Below the pieces are notes generated by a model, which was given only the letters and a program-made list of their open reading frames with translations, had not been told where the DNA came from and searched no databases. A stretch of 64,000 nt of DNA from Kalmusia sp. IMI 367209 (taxonomy: Eukaryota; Ascomycota; Dothideomycetes; Pleosporales; Didymosphaeriaceae): positions 2,294,001-2,358,000 of the forward strand of contig JAPEUQ010000003.1 in the NCBI GenBank assembly GCA_027946365.1, read 5' to 3'. Shown here one piece after another: positions 32,494 through 42,271 of this stretch. Within the stretch, counting starts at the first letter, position 1. The number at the start of each line of letters is the position of its first letter. The position numbers and the translations under genes were made by a program.

Positions 32494-34044
32494 ATGGCAT
32501 TGACCGGATATTCGTTACTTCCCTCCTGTATCTTTATCTTTATTTTTATCTGTGTAGCGTCGGCTCAACATGGGTTTGCTCGAGATGAATGTTTAGAAAC
32601 AGTACGAAGCGGATTGGAGAACGGTACGATCTTTACGAACTCCTCGATATTCTTCCGCGACGAGACTGGCTTTTGGATGTCTGCGGTCGAAAACCCAGTT
32701 CTTACTATCGCCGGTTGCGAAAAGACATGTGGCAAAGGCTTCAGCTGGTACAAAGATATCGGCCCACGACTGAGCACTTGGCTTATACCGATCTTCCTTT
32801 TACTCACAAACATGGAAGTGTCACCTTTGGACAAACGGCGATATTTGATGCTCGCACATCTGCTAGGGGATCCGATTGACTCTCTGTGGTCTCTCTTAAC
32901 CAAAATGGAGGCATGGGCACGCTGCCGTTCCATCGCTGTAGCAATGTCTCAACATGACGAACCACGACACACGCGAAATCTGGCAACAATTCTGGGTGGC
33001 TTTGAAGAACTTTGCGGCTTCTATGTGGATCCCTCCCTTGTCTATAGGAATATCGTCGATAATTCGAATCTCACCGTTCTTCAGATCAATGAACACGTAG
33101 GTCGAACGGCACAAAAGCTAGCCGATAGCCGCACAGACGAGCGCTTGCGAACCATCCTAGCCACAGTGCTGTATGTTTATCAGCTTGTTTCGTCCTTCAT
33201 ATCTACTATAGGAGGAGGCAATACATCACCTCCTGGTGGACGCATCGGCATTACCATGTTCATGACGTGGATCATACCTCCGATCTTAATCAGCAATGCG
33301 GTCGGATGCTTCACCTCGCGCCGCACGTGTTTCGATATCTTAGAAGGCTTTGTCAGAAGGGTACGACCAGATACTGACCTATGGACGGAGCTTCAAACCG
33401 CAGTCCCGAATTTTCAAGAACATAAGACCGTAGAGAGCTTCTTTGATTCCCTGGCCCATTCAGGTGCAGTCTATACCTATCGGCCTTCGAAGTGGCTATC
33501 ATTCACGGGTTCCAAACGCGATCGCAGTCCATACTTACTCCTTGTTCTCGCCATTACACCTATATTGATTTCTTCGATTCTGGCTTCCGTGATAATATGG
33601 CATGTCCCTCCTATCGGTATCAATTGTCGCAATCTTCTCGTCTTCTCAATCATCATCTTCATATTCCTCAGCTCCATGTTCACTTGTATCATCTCGCGGC
33701 CCGGCTTCTCAGGTGTACTGCACTGGAATTGCGTGATCGTTAAAGATCTATGTCTCGCAATCCCATTTGTCGTCTTATTGTTCCTTGCAACATCAGGCCG
33801 ATTCAATAGCTGCTGGTGTTGGAGTGGAGTCTACACACTCGGCAGCAAGGCGAGGATTCCTCTAAACTCGATTCCGGATTTTGTACTGTTTGATAAGACG
33901 ACGTATCCTATCCTGGTGTCGATTTGTTTGTCGCTATTGATGTTGGCTTTTGCGGTCATGATGTGGGTGGGATGGAGTGGATGGAAAATCATGAGATGGA
34001 GCGAGAAGGAAAGACAAGAGGAATGGAGTCTCCGACGGCTTTGA
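32494..34044 (+). CDS. Secretory-pathway multi-span membrane protein, fungal-specific, signal peptide plus about 7 TM
   Basis: Single exon, 516 aa. The N-terminus is a clear signal peptide (LLPSCIFIFIFICVASAQ). A lumenal or outer segment with Cys33, Cys75 and Cys79 follows, then GFSWYKDIGPRLSTWLIPIFLL as the first membrane segment near 92-106. Further hydrophobic segments lie near 225-242, 256-276, 345-369, 383-403, 420-440 and 470-495, which makes seven. A long soluble stretch (about 110-220) has DKRRYLMLAHLLGDPIDSLWSLLTK, a motif found in uncharacterised Ascomycota membrane proteins. It is not a recognisable GPCR class: the loop between segments 1 and 2 is too long. The function is unknown. 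Confidence 0.8.
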   Translation: MALTGYSLLPSCIFIFIFICVASAQHGFARDECLETVRSGLENGTIFTNSSIFFRDETGFWMSAVENPVLTIAGCEKTCGKGFSWYKDIGPRLSTWLIPIFLLLTNMEVSPLDKRRYLMLAHLLGDPIDSLWSLLTKMEAWARCRSIAVAMSQHDEPRHTRNLATILGGFEELCGFYVDPSLVYRNIVDNSNLTVLQINEHVGRTAQKLADSRTDERLRTILATVLYVYQLVSSFISTIGGGNTSPPGGRIGITMFMTWIIPPILISNAVGCFTSRRTCFDILEGFVRRVRPDTDLWTELQTAVPNFQEHKTVESFFDSLAHSGAVYTYRPSKWLSFTGSKRDRSPYLLLVLAITPILISSILASVIIWHVPPIGINCRNLLVFSIIIFIFLSSMFTCIISRPGFSGVLHWNCVIVKDLCLAIPFVVLLFLATSGRFNSCWCWSGVYTLGSKARIPLNSIPDFVLFDKTTYPILVSICLSLLMLAFAVMMWVGWSGWKIMRWSEKERQEEWSLRRL

Positions 34045-34149
34045 AAAGTTTTAATTTTCTATCAATATTGTATTTGCATCTTCCCTGGGCTGTAGATATC
34101 TTTTATTATTAATAGTAAATCACATGCTACTAGATCCACTCATCTCCTA

Positions 34150-35730
34150 CTAATAAGCAAGGTTCGTCTCGTATCGCTGGAGAATGGCATTGTAGTCATT
34201 GTACCATTCTTCAAGCCACCCTGCCGCGTCAAGCATGCGAGCCGTATAGGAACTCAATGTAGGATCGAGAGATTTGATGCGTGCTGTCAGATTCCGTAGC
34301 TTCAGAGCACACTGCTCGATGCGGAAACTATCCTTGGTTAGGTATTTTCCGTAGGTGTTTGCTGGATCTGTAGCCGCAACCAAGACAATGACCAGCACGA
34401 AAAGCGAGTACACCACGGTCGGGGTAAAGCAAAATGCAGGTAGGCTAAGATGCAGAGCGGGGTCCATTTCTGCGGCTGTGTCAATTACAGCGTGGCAGTT
34501 TTCGATGATGGCTTCGAGTGCCGTCTTAAGAGGAGGGATAATATTGGTTGGCTTTGGGAAGTCCTTGAAAGCGATACGTCCCGGGATAAACGGTGCTGCA
34601 AACGATGCCTTATTTGTAGGGGTATGTAGCACAGGTTCGTAAATATAGATCATAGCTACGTGCCGCCATACTTTGAGGGTCTGTGATGATGCTAGGCTAG
34701 GCGGGATCTGAGCTGCCCATGCATCGACCTTGATCTTCAGTATCTCAATGAAAGCATACGTGCTGTACTCATTGCCGTCCACAAAAGTAGCCAATTGGCA
34801 AAGACATAGGTCGTTGGAAATCTCTTGAATCAATTGGGTGATACGAACGATCTGACAAAGCAGGATGTCGGACGGTTCACCTCTGCTTTCCAGGTGTAAG
34901 AGACACTCTTGGTGATGGTGATTCCACGGAACTGTATTAGGTCGACGCATACTGATGGACGATGCCGATACTGCTACGAAACAGGCCAGCCAGGTACGCC
35001 GTGCCTCGAGTGATGCTGAATCCTCGTGCTGTGAGAAGTACGCCACCGGAGACGGCTGCAGCGAGAATCCAGCGATACCGAGATCGATGGCCATGTCAGC
35101 AGCCAATTGAACGAGCTGATAGCAACTTCCCTGTTGTCCTATCCGCGTGCTTTTATTCCAGAAGCTAGCTACGAGCAGAGCTTGTACGAGTTCAAGACTT
35201 CTCTGTCCCCTGCCAATTACCTCGTCGCCAAGTATGTGCATTGTTTCTCGCACGAACTCATCGTGCACATCTAGTTCAATCCCCTGTGTTTCCTGCGTGA
35301 CACAATACGCCAGCACGGAGAGCAGTAGAATTGGAGATTTTGCGCGGAGACGATCCAATTTCATTGGCAGGTGGATCACCGGCCACGCGGTTCCCGCTTG
35401 GTGCGCATAGAGGTAGAGTATATCTTGTTGTTTGTCAGGGGGGATGCGGGTGTCCAAGAATGATAAAATGGCGTAATTGTGGTCCTCCAGCAGGTTACCG
35501 GGCGACCGGCTCGGCGTCCTGCTACTACTCTGTTCTCGAAGCGCAATCCTGAGTTCTTCTACTTGAGCTTCGAGCTCACTGATGCGGTCGCGTTGCAGAC
35601 GTGGTGCTGCCGGCATGCACTCCAGGTTGTTGCGGATACATCGCTCGCAAGCCCCTCCAAGGATTGTGCTTATGTCGCATTTGATCTTGAGACGATGGCA
35701 CTCTTCACAAGCACGATAGCGCTTGTTCAT
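34150..35730 (-). CDS. Zn(II)2Cys6 fungal transcription factor
   Basis: Single exon, 526 aa, ATG at 35730. The N-terminus has the binuclear zinc cluster C-E-E-C-HRLKIKC with three further cysteines (ACERCIRNNLEC), all six present. A short coiled-coil-like region follows (RISELEAQVEELRIALREQ). The rest is the fungal-specific regulatory domain, with helices such as LVQALLVASFWNKSTRIGQ and RRTWLACFVAVSASSISMRRP. It should bind CGG-type sites as a dimer. The target genes are unknown; the nearest genes are the membrane protein at 32494 and the fasciclin gene at 37260. No introns are needed, and the frame is intact. Confidence 0.92.
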   Translation of the reverse strand: MNKRYRACEECHRLKIKCDISTILGGACERCIRNNLECMPAAPRLQRDRISELEAQVEELRIALREQSSSRTPSRSPGNLLEDHNYAILSFLDTRIPPDKQQDILYLYAHQAGTAWPVIHLPMKLDRLRAKSPILLLSVLAYCVTQETQGIELDVHDEFVRETMHILGDEVIGRGQRSLELVQALLVASFWNKSTRIGQQGSCYQLVQLAADMAIDLGIAGFSLQPSPVAYFSQHEDSASLEARRTWLACFVAVSASSISMRRPNTVPWNHHHQECLLHLESRGEPSDILLCQIVRITQLIQEISNDLCLCQLATFVDGNEYSTYAFIEILKIKVDAWAAQIPPSLASSQTLKVWRHVAMIYIYEPVLHTPTNKASFAAPFIPGRIAFKDFPKPTNIIPPLKTALEAIIENCHAVIDTAAEMDPALHLSLPAFCFTPTVVYSLFVLVIVLVAATDPANTYGKYLTKDSFRIEQCALKLRNLTARIKSLDPTLSSYTARMLDAAGWLEEWYNDYNAILQRYETNLAY

Positions 35731-37259
35731 ATTGCTGTATTAATCTTGAGAAGAAAGAGATACACCGGGGAAGTTATGTCCTTTGCTCTTATACACTCTA
35801 GGGTTGACTCTGGCACGCCAATACTAAAGTAGTGTCGTGGTAGCACTGCCACAAAGCAGCCATAACTGGACCGGGGCATCTGCCTCAAAACGTTCTTTCG
35901 TGACGTACTACACCTTGTGGAGTGCACTGGAAGTCATTTATTCATGGCAGATATTGGTGGAGACAGCATTCGCGGCGCAATGGCATTCGTCTTCAAGAAG
36001 CAGCACAGCCCCGATCTCCGCACCTTAAGCGACGCACTCAGGATCGGAAAAGACCGAAGCCTGAAAGAGCATAGGGAATATATCCGACGCTCTCTATGCA
36101 CTCTAAACAAATTAGAGAGTATTATAGATGTTGTATATTAATTGCAACAAATCTGCAACCAATATGACAATATTCGTGCTTTGCAAAAAGTATGTGCCAC
36201 ACTCCCATAGTTTGAAACATTATATCATTGTACTGGATGTTCAGTGGAAGGTGTAGGTAGCTGAGAAAATAATAAACAATAGAAAAGCAGCGGTTCCTCT
36301 CCTGCTCTGTGACCAAGAAGGCGTGTAAAGGATGTGAGCACAAAAGTCAAACATTATATTTCATGACTTCTGGCTTATCAAATTATATCTTTCTATCTAT
36401 TAGTTAGGTATTGATTGGTAGTTTATATATAGATGACAGTGGTACACGCCAAATAAGTATTTTGATACAATTTATCCAATATATAGATCGTAGGTTTAAT
36501 TTTGTATTCTAGAAAGGTATCGAATATAACAAAAGCTAGGATTGTGGCATATTCTCTCTGTATAATAACATTGAAAGATTTGGAGAACACTCTCCAATTG
36601 GTGCAATACACAGACGGCTATCCAAAGAGAACTTGGAAATTAACGGAAAAGTAATACACAGTCACACACTGCCTTCTATGTAGAAAAAAGCCAAGATCCA
36701 AGGAGGCATAATGAGCGAGAAAGCACCGTGTAGAATCAGCCGCTGAGGCCATTTTCTATGTTCAATAACTTCCTCTTCAGCCGAGCAATGCCTAATGACA
36801 TCAACACCCAGTGTGACCATGGAGAGAGGCAGCAAAACGTCGCTCGAATTTCCATTCGGTGCAAGGCTTACAAGAGCTAGAGGACCTCCGTGGCCAGCAA
36901 AACAATAGAAGCATGATGCAGGCATTTGAGACTCAGAGCGTAATTAGAAGGGAACCGAGAATTAAACCTCTAGAATCACAAATTTCGGTGGTGGAATAAC
37001 ATATAAGGATCCTCGCAAGTATATTCTACCAGAATCTTGCGAGATACGTGAATTAATTGATTATACAGCGTGAAACATGCGCTTATACAGCGTGAAACAT
37101 GCGCTTGAAATTCTGTCTACTTCAATGATCTGAAAGTTCTCTTTTGAAATTGACGACATCGACGATTACTATGCTACTAATAATTACTATACCACCTGCC
37201 ATTACCACGCCAAGCCGCTGCTTTAGAACGCTGTTATATGAACGCCTCTCCTAGTTGAC
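35731..37259. other. AT-rich intergenic region with a 22-bp tandem duplication
   Basis: About 1.5 kb. The part from roughly 36120 to 36660 is visibly AT-rich, and 37061-37104 is a perfect 22-bp duplication. A short frame near 35940-36090 resembles a carrier-protein motif (DIGGDSI) but is too short to call. No gene supported. Confidence 0.5.
37061..37104. repeat. Perfect tandem duplication, 2 x 22 bp
   Basis: The unit TTATACAGCGTGAAACATGCGC occurs twice head to tail without mismatch. It looks like a recent slippage or repair duplication in non-coding DNA. Confidence 0.9.
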
Positions 37260-38593
37260 CTATAGCATCAAGGCCACGCCGAGGCCTATTGCAGCACCAC
37301 CCAATGCGCCCTTGACTTTGCCAGCTACACCCGGGAACTCAGAAGATGTTGGCGTAGCCACAGGTGCGCTAGCAGACGCATTTTCACCTCCAGGCGAAAC
37401 AAACTGGGCTGTAGTAGCGATAGCAGGAATGCTGATAGAGTCGGTCTCTTGAGCGCCAGCAGCCGAGGTGAAAGGAATATCTGTGCCAACCGCAGATGCG
37501 CCCGAAAAAGCAGGCGTGGGTGTAGCGGCTGGAGTAGGGTTTTCGACTTCTTGTTCCGGGTTGAGTACTCTGTGGTGCCAATTAGTACTTTTAAAGAGAA
37601 TGTCTCACGCCTATAAGTACTTACGTGTCGATAATGTGTGCGACACCATTGCTCAGGATGATGTTAGGCAACACGACCTTCGCATTGTTCACGTAAACTG
37701 TGCCATCGGTACCAACACTCAATGTGAGCTTGTTACCATTTACCGTGTCGACAGTGGTGTTGGTGACATCACTAGCGAAGACAACGGCTCCTGTTACGGC
37801 GTGGTATGTTAGTACGCTGGTAAGCGTTTCAACGCTAGCATTGGCGAAGGCAGATGCTGCGATAACGAATGCATCGTTGTTTGGTACAAAGATGGTGAGA
37901 TCTTCGACGGTATCAACGGTTTCTACCAATTCAGTCGCTGTGAGGGCTCCCAGTGCGGCACTCAGGCCTACTTGCGGGAGGCGAGACAAGGTCGCGGAGA
38001 GATTGCGAGGGATGACCAGAACCTCGTCGATCTTGTGGACGGTGATACCGGAGACGGATTGGATGTCCTGAAGCAGTCAGCCACTGAAAAGTCACTACGA
38101 TCAAGATACGTACAGCTTGAACTACGTTGGCGGACTGCAACTCTCCGCTCAGAATGGTAGCGTTCTTGCCATTCAGCACCAGGCCTACGTTCTGCCCGTC
38201 TGTCACGTTTGTGGCAGCGCTGCCATCAATCACATATGACTGAGTGAAGAGAGTGTTGACGTAAGTAGGAACCCCGTTGAAGTCGGTGGAGACGTATGTT
38301 CCGTTGAGCACGTGGTATGCAAGAAGTGCCGCGATTGCTTCTGGGTTTCGTTGGGTGATAGCAGTATTCTCCTGGTTTGGGTCCTGCGCGAGCAGATCCT
38401 TAAATGCCGAATCTGTAGGCGCAAGGATAGTGACATCCTTAAGTCCACTAAGGGTCTCCGCAAGGTCGGGCACGATGCTGAGTGCGTCGCCCAAGATGCT
38501 AAGGTCGGATTGAGACTGGATCAATTCGGAAAGACTGGGAGACTGAGCAAGTACAGCCGAGAGGCAGGCCGTAAAAGCTAGCGTGCTCTTCAT
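37260..38593 (-). CDS. Secreted two-domain fasciclin (FAS1) protein, probably GPI-anchored
   Basis: Exons 38593-38114, 38067-37625 and 37569-37260, predicted 410 aa. It begins with a signal peptide (MKSTLAFTACLSAVLAQ). Each FAS1 domain has H1-like and H2-like motifs: TILAPTDSAFKDL and YHVLNGTYV in domain 1, TIFVPNNDAFVIAA and YHAVTGAVVF in domain 2, with ILSNGVAHIID closing the second. A Ser/Thr/Pro/Ala-rich stalk follows, ending in a small hydrophobic tail (KGALGGAAIGLGVALML) typical for GPI attachment. FAS1 proteins mediate adhesion at the cell surface. Intron 1 (38068-38113, phase 0) follows VVQA; intron 2 (37570-37624, phase 2) follows VID. Both match intron sites in the divergent paralogue at 40276. 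A TATA-like sequence lies 104 bp upstream. Confidence 0.92.
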
Positions 38594-38696
38594 GTTGAAA
38601 GAGTGTTGGGTGGATGAGAGTGAAGTGTACTGCTAAGTCAAGGGGTGGCCGTGCAAAGTGCTTGAGATGAGGTCTGAACTGCCAGCTCCAGTGCCC

Positions 38697-38702
38697 TTTA
38701 TA
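38697..38702 (-). promoter_or_regulatory. TATA-like box of the minus-strand fasciclin gene
   Basis: TATAAA on the minus strand, about 104 bp upstream of the ATG at 38593. Its position is typical for a fungal core promoter, but its use is not proven. Confidence 0.45.
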
Positions 38703-39794
38703 GGTATCACCACCAAGGCTGTGCAGGCGGTTTGACTCTACATATCCATGTATGAATGAATGAAAACTTGGTCTCGTATGATGGTGCGGAGATGTGAAGG
38801 ATTGCATTTCGCGTGTGGATCGAGAAAGCTCTGAGGTACCTCTAGCAACTGCTGGATCAAGACTAGCCGATTTAATTTGCTCGTGAACAAGCCTTCTCAC
38901 TGCGGAGTTGTTGTGGTGCTGGAGGGCTTAGATGTCGTATTCCCCAAAGCAGCCGATGGTGACGTTGGCCAAGTGTGAGAACGGTAAAATCGTTATGAGC
39001 GGACGGACCCTAGCGCCCGCACCCCAGAATGCGGCACACGTCGCGTGGCTTGATGAATCCGCGCACGAGAAGATTGTTGTCAGCTTTTGTACCTTGCAGT
39101 AGTGCATGGTGATGTTCATAGGCGCAGAAATGCTCAAGACGTGGAAGCCTTACACCAGCATTCTACATGAGCTTACAAGGTAAGTGGAAACTATTCTATA
39201 GGACCTTCCACCCTTGCTAGCCCGCATCGGCCCTTTACACTAGACAGTTTCATCGAGGAGATACCACGGAATTGCTTCATCGCGTAGTCGGCTCAAACAA
39301 ATTACTGTTCTGTCTCGGCTTTAAACATCCTCAAGTTAGCATAAAACTTAGCTTTTTGAAGCTTCTAGAATGCTGCTACATCTTGCCAGAGGTTTTGTGC
39401 CGCCAAGATGCAGGCATACTTTAACCTCACCCTGATGGAGTCTAATAGAGTGGATGGTCTTGTATCTCAATGGCAGACATCATTGAAGCGGGTGAGGCTC
39501 CATTTCACAGTTATGTACAGTTAGAAGAACCCTGATAGATGTCTCGAAGCCATAGTCCAGGATTAAGAACATAGCCTTAGGTACTCGATGCATGGGCTTG
39601 TTTCACTAAGGCGCAACGAATTTCGACATTGGCGCTTGTCCCCACAATCTTAGATATTAACATGGACTACAAGCGAACCGGTCAACTACGGTAAGCGAGC
39701 CGGTCACGTTAGCGGCGTTGGCAACATCCTGATCCAAAATCTTACAATCGTAGCAGGGAATTGAAGCTAAATTGCTTGTTCGTACGAGAAGGAT

Positions 39795-39898
39795 TCGGCA
39801 AATTTTGGCCGTCTCCACACCTGGGAATGCTTCTCACATTGTTTCTCTGCATGAGAGTGGAGCCGGCGAATTTTGGCCGTCTCCACTTCTGGCGATGC
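39795..39898. repeat. Imperfect 36-bp direct repeat in the fasciclin intergenic region
   Basis: Copies at 39795-39830 and 39863-39898 (68-bp period) share the core AATTTTGGCCGTCTCCAC exactly and differ at 6 of 36 positions. The second copy is flanked by AGTGGAG/CTCCACT, which can pair as a hairpin. It could be a duplicated regulator binding site. Confidence 0.7.
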
Positions 39899-40144
39899 CT
39901 ACTGTGATTCGTGTCCGCGTGTCTTGGCAATGGCTGTGCATATTCCGGCAACATGGGTCTTGAGGCTCAATGACTTTTGTAACAACAAGATCTGGAGGAA
40001 CTGTTAGAACATCTTGCTATGCTTCGACCATTTCAATAAAAATCAGGCAACGGAATCTTGGCTGGTCGTCATGATAATCAACAAATGATCGTTAATTCGT
40101 AGGAGGCGAGGGCTTTCTCGCACGAACCCGGTCCAAGTTTGATG

Positions 40145-40150
40145 TATAAG
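40145..40150 (+). promoter_or_regulatory. TATA-like box of the plus-strand fasciclin gene
   Basis: TATAAG about 130 bp before the ATG at 40276. Inferred from sequence and distance only. Confidence 0.4.
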
Positions 40151-40275
40151 AGCAAACCACGGCCTCGTCGACTAGTTAGAGAATAAAACTATCATATCGC
40201 ATTGTACACCTCGTTCTTCTATCCCTGAGCAACATCTATCTTTGCATCCGCCGCTGCGTTTCGGAATTCTTCATC

Positions 40276-41637
40276 ATGCGTCTATCACTTTGGTCTTACG
40301 TATTGATGGCTGGCTCCTGCCTAGCCCAGGGCGATATCGCTGCGCTTCTTGCCTCTCAAGAGGACCTAAGTACGCTGCTTGAGCTTGTCAGTCTCGTGGA
40401 TGGTCTTGCAGATACACTCTCTTCGGCTTCCAACATCACCATAATAGCGCCAACAAATAAAGCCTTTGCAGAGGTGCCACGGGACGTCCCAGAAGGCGAG
40501 GCCATCGAGCTTCGCAACGATACAATCGCGATTGGAGCTCTCCTCGCAAACCACGTCTTCAAGGGCGTCTACCCTTCAAATGTCATTACCGATATTCCTA
40601 CGTTTGCCCAAACCTTGCTCGACGATTCATACATTACTGCCCGACAGCCTTTCTCCAACTTTACTGGTGGCGCCTACAATGGACTCGTGAAGAACGGAGA
40701 TGATGTGTGCATTTTGTCTGGAGAGCAGACAATCTCTACCGTTACCGAGGCTGTACGTTTTCTCTCATTCATTCAACATTGTGCAATACACTAACAATGC
40801 TTATAGGACATTACTCTGGGCGAAGGTATTACTATCCACAAGGTCGACACAGTAATGTCCTTTGGGGCCCCGCTCCAGCTCTTCACATTCCGAGCGGGCT
40901 ACCTCGCCATGAATGCCGCGCTGGAAGCATCTCAACTAAACTTCGCGTTCGGCGAGACAGGAGCCGACATTTCAGGTCTCAACATTTCCGACTTCACCAT
41001 CTTTGTGCCGACAGACGCGGCCTTCAACTCCATTGGCTCCGTGCTTGAGTCCGCGGACCTGGAGACGCTCCAAGACGTCCTTCGCTATCACATCATCCCC
41101 AACGATGTCATCTTCTCGCCATCCTTGGGCAACGTTACGGTTCCGTCCCTCCAGGGCACCAACCTGACCTTCACTGTCTTGCCAGACGGGTCTGCCTGGG
41201 TTAACAACGCAAGAATCACATTTCCCAACACCATATTATATAACGGTATCGCCCACGTAATTGACAGGTCAGTCGGCTACAACCATTATGAACTTCATAT
41301 GCTGACCTAGCCTCTTCCTAGTGTATTGAGCCCAGGAGAGTTTGACCGAGCCTCGTTGAAGCCATCCGCGCCTGCATCTGAACGCCTCGCTTTTCCCAAC
41401 GCGTCCTCTGTCTCGAAGTTGCCCTTCTCAAGCGTCGCTTTCGCAACGGATCGCATGGGATACACGACGACGCCAGCGTTGCTTCAGACCGTTGCGGCCG
41501 TCGCAACACCTGTAGCTAGCGCTACCACGACGTCAAGCCAGCCAGGTCCGGAATACACTGGTGCTGGTAGTGGACTGTCTCCCGAGATGGTTCTTGCCCT
41601 TCCTTTCGCAGTTGGCATGGCTGGATTCTTTAGCTAG
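40276..41637 (+). CDS. Secreted two-domain fasciclin (FAS1) protein, paralogue of the divergent neighbour
   Basis: Exons 40276-40752, 40807-41267 and 41322-41637, predicted 417 aa. A signal peptide (LWSYVLMAGSCLAQ) precedes two FAS1 domains: TIIAPTNKAFAEV with NHVFKGVYPS, and TIFVPTDAAFNSI with YHIIPNDVIF, then ILYNGIAHVID. In domain 1 the usual Tyr of the YH motif is Asn. A Ser/Thr-rich stalk with a hydrophobic end (PEMVLALPFAVGMAGFFS) suggests a GPI anchor. Intron 1 (40753-40806, phase 0) follows VTEA and intron 2 (41268-41321, phase 2) follows VID, the same sites and phases as in the gene at 37260-38593. Local duplication with inversion is the simplest origin. Surface adhesion is the likely role. 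Confidence 0.92.
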
Positions 41638-42271
41638 AGTCACAATCACAAGGCTTTAGGCAAGAGTGAAAAGCGAAGGACACTGATGCTTGGTGTCAGG
41701 GCGTGAGTGGTAATAATGGTTGGCTCTGTAGGTTCTGTTGGAGTCGAGAGAGACCCGCGATGGAACGAGGTGTAGTCGTAGATAATCATGTAACTAGAAG
41801 TCACTGTATAATTACAGAAATATATTACAGCCTCAATGTCATCTTTGCGATGAGCGCCAATAACTTTGATCATAGCTTGATCCTTTAAATTTGTGTAGTA
41901 CTAAAGATATCCAAGATCAAATCTTGAAATTGTATACGCTCAATTCGCTTAGTGCGTAATGATAACGTTAGCTGAAATTCGTTCGAGAGCCACTCTTATT
42001 GTAGGGTCACTTGCTATACCACTGTCACAGAATTAAAACTTAAGCTTCAGCTCGCGATGCAGACATTGTATTGTCAACATAAAGACTCTACTGAGGTAGT
42101 CTTCTAGTGCTCTCGAAGATAAATATTCCGTAATTGTGTTCTTTCTCTACTGCAGCGAACAACCCTCAGCTCGACCACAGCTCGAGAGTCAACAACGAAA
42201 CCCTCCTGGTCGGTTTGTAAGAGAATATATTAGAATGAATTAGAAGCAAAATACAGTATCTATCCTTCGTC
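41638..42271. other. Convergent intergenic region, fasciclin gene / HET gene
   Basis: About 630 bp between converging stop codons, moderately AT-rich. No gene or repeat supported. Confidence 0.45.

Larger units (their letters stand above)
38594..40275. promoter_or_regulatory. Divergent promoter region between two fasciclin paralogues
   Basis: 1.68 kb separates the ATG codons of the two genes. TATA-like boxes occur at both ends (38697-38702 on the minus strand, 40145-40150 on the plus strand). An imperfect direct repeat lies at 39795-39898. No gene was seen inside. Confidence 0.55.

Noticed and set aside
35917..36141. Short plus-strand frame with DIGGDSIRGA, like an NRPS/PKS carrier-protein motif
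   Set aside because: Only about 10 residues resemble the phosphopantetheine site, and no condensation, adenylation or ketosynthase motif lies on either side. Chance similarity or a very small relic cannot be told apart.
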